Origin: Guillardia theta CCMP2712
Taxonomy: Eukaryota; Cryptophyceae; Pyrenomonadales; Geminigeraceae
DNA length: 64,000 bases
Reading direction: 5' to 3'
Assembly (NCBI RefSeq): GCF_000315625.1
Contig: NW_005434626.1
Coordinates: 344,867 to 408,866 of the forward strand
Shown one piece after another: positions 58,513 to 64,000 of this stretch. The first letter of the stretch is position 1. Each line of letters begins with the position of its first letter. Below the pieces are notes generated by a model, which worked only from the letters and a program-made list of their open reading frames with translations, made no database searches and was not told where the DNA came from. A program made the position numbers and the translations under genes.

Positions 58513-61023
58513 ATGGCGATGCGAGCCGCGGTAGCGGCGCTCATGATAGGCAGCGCCGCTGCATGGAGCAGCACCTATCCTTTGCCTGACCATCACAGCA
58601 GAAGCTCTGTTGTTAAGACTGAAACAACCTGCATGCGAGCTCGTGCTGTCTCCTCCTCCTCGTCTTCGATCCACGGTTCAGCCTCCATCCCGATGACTTC
58701 GTACTCGTTAGGATCGGGAGGAGGGGCACGGGCACACTCGGTTGGTCGCCAAGACCGAAGATCCTTCGCCAAGTGGAAGGCTGAGCTGCAGTTTTATCTC
58801 GCTCAAGACCTCAACATCAACTGGAACAAGCCCGCGGCTGCTGGGAATTTCGGAGCCGTGTACTACGGATCTGTCAAGGGGGGGGAAAGCGTGGTGGTGA
58901 AGTGTCCGGTGCTGGAAGAATTCAGCTTGAAGCTGTTTGACACAGAGAGAGCGGTGAACATCAAGCTCACAACTTCAGCAGGAAATCTTGAATCAGTTCC
59001 ATGGGCGAAGATGCTCGGCGAAGTTAATGTACCGGAGTCTATATCGTTCCCGAAGAACCTCGCACGCATTGGGATCGTCTGGCGAAAGGAGGGAGATGGC
59101 TCGACCCTGGAAGACTATCTGTCTGGAGGAAAGGATCCGTATCGAGCTCTCGGCATCACGGAGTCTGGAAGGCAAGCGCTCCGGCCTGACCTGTCCAAGA
59201 ATGTGATGGGGCAGATGCTGATAGCTCTCATCCAGATGCAGGACAAGGGGATCATGCACAGGGACATCAAGCCGAGCAACACGCTCGTTGTGCCGGGAGA
59301 TCGGGAGCACCCCCTCAAGATCATCGACTTCGGAAGCAGCTGCGACTGGAACGACCCGCTCAAGAAGGGGCTGGGAGACGCTACCTGCGACCCAATGTAC
59401 GCTCCTCCGGAGAAGACGCTGCAGTTCCTTGGGCCAGGAAAGTTTGACGTGTACTCGGTGGGGATGATGGGCATCAGGGTTCTGTTTCCTTCCCTGACGC
59501 GGGGAGGTGTGACGCAAAACTGGCCTGGAGGGTACTTCCAGGAGTTTGCGGAGGAGACCCTTCCTAAGTACTCGTGGAACTTCCGGCAGTGGATCAAGGA
59601 TACGGCGGAGAGGAAGGAGCTCGGGAAGCTGGCTGAGGAGTGTGCGCAGGCCTCTGAAGATCCGAGTGTTGCGGTAGCTCTCGCTGCTCAGTAACCGGGA
59701 GGACAAGGAAGCTGACTCCCTTCCGCAGCCTCTGCTCGACCTCATCTGCAAGCTCATCGAGAAGAACACCTTCTCCCGCCCCACAGCCCAGCAGGCTGTT
59801 GCTCAGGTGAAGCTCAGCTGATGCCCAGCTCCCTGCATGCCCTCGTGACTCTGGTGGTGTAGCTCGGACCTGAATGGGCTGCTCGAGCCAACATCGAAAT
59901 CAAGATCAAGAAGGATGCTGAAGCTGCGCAGAAGAGAGAGGTGCCGGTGCCGCTGTGCTCCTTATCGTTCTGACGAGTAGGATGATGGCAGGATGAGGCG
60001 AGACGGCAGGAGGCTGCCAAGCGAGCAGAGGCCGAGAGGCGCGAGCGAGACGCGGCTGAGCTGGAGGAGAACAAGAGGAGGAAGCAAGCGGAGGATGCAG
60101 CGCTGCAAGCATCCAAGGCAGAAGAGCAGAGGCTGTTGAATCTTATTGGCAGCAGGGACTCCAAGGTGGGGGGAAGACAGGGCTCGATGGCCTTCGGGCT
60201 GGGAGGGGGGAGGGGAAGAGAACTGGGGGACCGGGACATCGCCAATGTGGTACCAGAGACATGGAAGGAGGGGCAGGAGTTCTTCCGCTCCCCTCAGTTC
60301 AGCTTCCGGCTCGGGGAGATCGTCGTCTCGTTCCGGTCTGACGGGTCACGAAGGTTCGGGAAGATTGTGCAGGTCAACGGCGACAACACCTACGACGTGC
60401 TGGTGGATCGCGCAGGTGGGGAGGGAGCTGGACAGTTCCGCACCGATCGTGCGAAGGACATAGGGAAGATCGCAGCGGGCAGGAGCTTGCAGGATGAGTT
60501 GAGGGCGTCTGATAGGACCAAGGAGAGCCTGCAGAGGAGTGACAGGAAAGAGAGGGCGAGCAAGGCCAAGATCGGGGACCCGATCCCTCCCGAGTGGCAG
60601 GCGGGGTCGGACTTTGCCTTGTCACCTACGTCCTCCTTCAAGAGCGGGGAGATTGTCGTTGCAGCTCGCACCGACGGCTCCCTCCGCTTCGGAGCTGTAA
60701 AGTCTGTGCAAGGGGACGGCCTGTATGAGGTAACGCCCCCCTCCCCTCCCCTCCTTCGCTCCTCTATGATCGTCATCGTTGTCCTCATCCTTCCCTCCCT
60801 TCTCTTCTCCTCCATGTCTGGTTTCTTGCACAGCTCCACTCGACTACAGTCTTCCTGCCACGCCGCCTCCCTCGCCCCCCCCCCCCCCCCCCTCCCATCC
60901 TCCTCCTCCCTCTCTCCCTACCACACCTCCACGCCAGGTCTTGACCTTGTGCTGTAGGTTCAAGTGGATCAGAGCGGCAGGCGCATCTACTTCGCTGGCT
61001 CTCTTGGAAAGGTGCAGACATGA
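58513..61023 (+). CDS. STN-like protein kinase fused to two Tudor-like repeats, leader peptide
   Basis: The start MAMRAAVAALMIGSAAAWSS is a signal peptide with a following Ser/Arg-rich stretch, as in bipartite plastid targeting. The kinase has the glycine loop GNFGAVYYG (about 111), the catalytic Lys in VVVKCPV, HRDIKPSNTLV (about 251), IIDFGSSCDW and DPMYAPPEK. The FGSS...DPxYxPPE form is that of thylakoid STN7/STN8 state-transition kinases. The frame breaks near 59685: kinase sequence resumes one base off as SLLSNREDKEADSLPQ then RPTAQQAVAQ. After an intron a charged helix (ARRQEAAKRAEAERRERD) leads to two repeats, GEIVVSFRSDGSRRFGKIV and GEIVVAARTDGSLRFGAVK, each followed by a GD-x-Y-x-V strand, like Tudor/agenet barrels. 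The break is either an unrecognised intron or a sequencing slip. Confidence 0.75.
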
Positions 61024-61151
61024 TGAAGGGCAGGAGGAGGGGAGGAAACACTGTTAAATTACAAGAAGAAATAGGTCTTTGACAAGCAACTCTGTGACGT
61101 TCTTGACTCGTTGACGTCTCTGTGATGAGAGGTTGTAAAAAGCACCGGAGT

Positions 61152-62053
61152 TCATCCTAATGCGATCTCCATGATGTCAACTTTGTGAGATCGTGGCACG
61201 AATGATTGTTGAAGTTGCTCCCCAACCATTCTTGTCAGCGGAAAGACTTTCCATTCCACCTTCAGCTTGGAATCAATCGGCTCTTGTCCAGTCATCTTGA
61301 ACAACATGTATCTTTCCATGTTGACAATCTCTTCCTGCACGACCTGGCACACCTCTCACTAGAACAAGAGGAGGAGAAGAGGCATCTCACCTTACCGCAT
61401 CCCAAACAAAGGATGCAAGTCGACTGTGACATGAAAATTCCATACAGGCCCAGGTCAACATATTTGTCTAACTGCAATTCGATTGCTCGATCTTCAGCTG
61501 GCACGAGCACCAAGGCCATCATCGACTTATCCTCTATCACATCTCCCCATGAATCAAGAAACCGATCTTGATCCTCCTCGTACCTACCAGCTACGCATCA
61601 TGCTGATGGTTTTGGTATCACATCAACTCGCACAAGACAGCGACTAACAAGACGTCTTGCTCTTTGACGAGCTCTGGTATTACAGCTGTCAATCAAATCA
61701 TTCAGCATTCTGAACATCATCATCTCTGCATGTTGACATACATGTAAACCCTCCATTCTCCCAGTTGTCCCCGTCCCATATCACAGTCTTGGCCTGCCGC
61801 TCTTGGATGATGTTCTTGCAGCCATCAAATGCTCGCCTTGTCGCTGGCTCATCCCGATTCAGTCCTCGTCCGAATCCCTGAGCGCTCGACTATCAGCAAG
61901 GAGGAGGTGGTGGGAGAAGGATGATGGTACCTTCAAGTGAACGACAGGAGCTCGAATCAGCCTCCTCCCTTCCTCTCCTCCTCTTACTATTCGAAAATTC
62001 TCTCGTCCTCCTTTCATCAGTTGTGCTTCTCCTTTCATGCAGCCACTAGCCAA
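61152..62053 (-). CDS. Unidentified protein, multi-exon, 5' end unresolved
   Basis: The two last exons are firm: 5-prime exon with DRFLDSWGDVIEDKSMMALV and LDKYVDLGLYGIF, spliced to VCQVVQEEIVNMERYMLF... ending MEIALG at TGA 61152-61154. Upstream, at about 61760-61870, a frame reads GFGRGLNRDEPATRRAFDGC then NIIQERQAKTVIWDGDNWE, probably of the same gene. I could not phase the exon at 61600-61690 with confidence. No family is recognised; the protein is soluble-looking with mixed alpha/beta character. Confidence 0.5.
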
Positions 62054-62102
62054 CCTTTCCCCCTCCTTGCTGTTACTGCTACTAATACTGCTGTTACTGC
62101 TA

Positions 62103-62470
62103 CTTCCCCTCCTTGCTGCTGCTGCTGCCGCCGCCGCCGCCGCTGATGCTCCTCCTCCTCCCCCCCTCCCTTACGGGATGAACCTGGTCGTGAACCAGGT
62201 CGTGCAGGTCGTGTACTAGTGGTCGTGTACATTTTTGGTCGGGTCAGCTGAGGGACGAGGGCCAGGAGCATGAAATGAACTGCGAAGCGACTATGCAGCC
62301 GAGGCGATGGGAGGAGGAGGAGGAGGAGAGGAGCCAGGAAGAGACAGAGGGAGAGAAGAGGGGAGGAGAGGGGAGGAGAGAGGAGAGGAGAGGAGAGGAG
62401 AGGAGGAAGGGGAGGGGAGGGGAGGGGAGGAGCGAGAGGGAGGAAGAGGTGAAGACTGAGGCAGGGGGAT
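62103..62470. repeat. GCT/GCC and GGAGA microsatellites
   Basis: A ctgctgctgctgccgccgccgcc run (62115-62145) and a ggagaggag purine array (62330-62440). No gene is supported. Confidence 0.8.
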
Positions 62471-62628
62471 AGTCGAGGGGTACTGATCAAAGTGTTCAAG
62501 AAACAATGAAGTGTAACAAAAGCACGAGTTGCAATGATTGAGATGCGGGGCATAATAGTCGATTGTGGTCTTGTTGGGAACTCATCACTTGTGTGATTGC
62601 AGTGCTCCATGCCTCTTGTTCGCTAGGA

Positions 62629-64000
62629 TGTCCGGAGCTGATAACCCTGGTGATTTTTCCTCGCACTTTGTTGGAGATCCGCTGATTGAAATATCCTTGC
62701 AAAGTCTCCTTTGTGCTCAAAGTGGGAGATGATATTACCAGCAGCCTGACAGCAGGGATCAATGAAATCATCAAGCTGATCCCTTCCGAGCATCAAGAGA
62801 TTCCTTCCTCACAGCCGGTACCTGCTGCGCCCAACAACACACCAGGAATTGTACCCGAGGGCGGCGGATCGACAGGAGAAGTGGAGGAAATTTGGGACGA
62901 GGAGGAAGCAGAGGACGAGGTGACTTTGTGCGAGCATGAGGGCGGCGAGGCGAGGGAGGGGAGAATGTGAGATGCTCTTTACAGCAGGATGAAGAAGCGG
63001 TTGCCAGGTTGCTCCTGCAGCACCAAGATACAGCATGGATCCAGGTCACGAGCCGACGAGACCGAGGAGGAGAGAGGATAAGGGAGAGGGAGGGGAGGGG
63101 AGAGGGAGAGGGAGGGGAGAAGAGTAGAGGAGCGGAGAGGAATGAGGAAGGGGAGGAGAGGAGAGGGGAGAGGGAGGAGAGGAGGAGAGGAGGGGACTCT
63201 CCGGAGGGGAGGGACTTAAGCTGCTGAGAAAGAGTGTTTGATATGTTTCATTACGTGCAGGTTCGCAAGCAGCTTTTTGACATGGAGGATGATTTCAAGG
63301 AATGTGTTTACGTAGAGACATGATTTCAGTCAAGATGCTTGTTGTTGATGTCTTGCTAGGAGAACTACCATCTGTTGTGCAGAAAGTCGTTTGTACAGCG
63401 ATGGATCAACTCTTGCAAGTGATAAGGAAACATTGGATGATGTTGATATGACGGAAAATGATAGTGGAGATGTCGAGCGGACAGTGACCAGATTGAAGAA
63501 ACACTTGAAGTGGAGAACAAGGTTATTGAACTTGTTGTTGTTCTCTTGCGTGTCATGATGGTTTGAGAAGTTACAAGATCAACACAATCCTGAGCGAAGA
63601 TTGGAGCCAATTCGACCAGTGAGTGGAAGATGTTTCTATCTTTTTTTTGCATACTCGGTGGACTTTTTCCTTGTATGTGCACTAGTTTTCTGCAATTTTC
63701 CGTTCCATGTTCTTTTTCTTGTTCGATGATGTTGTTGTCATCGGGATGTTTGTTGGGTGAACATGAAGGACTGTGAGGAAATTCTTGATCTTATCTTTCG
63801 TCGATAATGACAAGAATTGCTGTCTCTGAGCAGAGAAGAGATGTATGCCAGTGGAATAGACCTCAATGGCATTCCGTCCATGACGTGGAGGTTGTCAAAA
63901 CACAAGTGAGTGACGATGTGCTGCTGCTGCTAATCCTTCTCCTCCTCCTCCTCCTCCATCTCCTCCTCCTCCTCCTCCTCCTCGTCCTCCTCCTCCTCCT
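62629..64000 (+). CDS. Unidentified multi-exon protein, open at right edge
   Basis: The start ATG 62629 (MSGADNPGDFSSHFVGDPLI) is in a plausible exon. Later exons, joined by canonical junctions, read TGINEIIKLIPSEHQEIPSS, an acidic stretch (VEEIWDEEEAEDE), QDEEAVARLLLQHQDTAWIQ, VRKQLFDMEDDFKEC, ENYHLLCRKSFVQRWINSC, SYKINTILSEDWSQFDQ, TVRKFLILSF and RRDVCQWNRPQWHSVHDVEV. A final donor lies near 63908, followed by a CTC array at the edge. One proposed intron (about 31 bp near 62725) is too short to trust. The character is helical and cytosolic; the family is not recognised. Confidence 0.45.
63940..64000. repeat. CTC microsatellite at window edge
   Basis: ctcctcctc run reaching the last base, probably intronic. 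Confidence 0.9.

Overview
This is a eukaryotic nuclear window. Nearly every gene I could reconstruct is split by very short GT-AG introns, mostly 45 to 80 bp, and predicted proteins keep their frame across many such junctions. Several proteins have secretory leaders followed by Ser/Arg-rich stretches, as expected for a photosynthetic protist with a complex plastid. A cryptophyte alga such as Guillardia theta fits best, but that is an inference from gene style, not a database match.

Layout. 1-6002 (+) is a large coiled-coil gene, open at the left edge, built of near-identical tandem repeats with an assembly gap. 6618-7124 (-) is a mitochondrial-type acyl carrier protein. 8371-11599 (-) is a Crypton-like tyrosine recombinase with two introns and a lost catalytic Arg. 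12499-12603 (+) is a tiny aromatic protein with a homologue at 45566. 12762-14598 (-) is an SLC35-type nucleotide-sugar/PAPS transporter. 15467-16459 (+) is a JmjC oxygenase. 16786-18972 (-) is a TM9/EMP70 protein with a 1-nt frameshift. 21538-22173 (-) is a gag-like relic. 22478-25066 (-) is a secreted Crinkler/RHS-like P-loop NTPase plus nuclease-like protein. 26013-26730 (-) is a broken cysteine-rich receptor-like gene. 29253-29831 (+) is a small secreted beta-rich protein. 30108-32948 (-) is a His-rich ZnT zinc transporter. 34384-36462 (+) is a guanylate-kinase-domain protein. 36698 (-) and 40906 (+) are two more tiny Tyr/Ala-rich genes. 38131-39986 (-) is a SET-domain (Rubisco LSMT/SETD3-like) methyltransferase. 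41108-43104 (-) is a GT32 glycosyltransferase. 44089-45411 (+) is a membrane-anchored PDZ protein. 47376-51225 (-) is a TMTC-type O-mannosyltransferase with TPRs. 52055-53205 (+) is a charged helical protein. 53796-55986 (-) is a RCHY1/PIRH2-type RING E3 with a secretory leader. 56542-57648 (+) is a Myb/SANT-like protein. 58513-61023 (+) is a plastid-type STN-like kinase fused to two Tudor-like repeats. The right end holds two unidentified genes.

Between the genes lies an unusual landscape. Blocks of degenerate GGGGTA/TACCCC sequence and extremely GC-rich cores (CCGG, GGCC, GACTGAGTCA-like words) recur, often in the order core, C-rich tract, gene start. Microsatellites are frequent, both between genes and inside introns.

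The most interesting signals are: (1) the secreted Crinkler-like protein and the secreted RING E3, which share an LRIRGG hexapeptide after their leaders; (2) the recurrent core plus C-rich arms upstream of genes; (3) a family of minute aromatic proteins whose start codon sits just after an intron acceptor; and (4) a TTTACTCAAA-containing motif at four loci.
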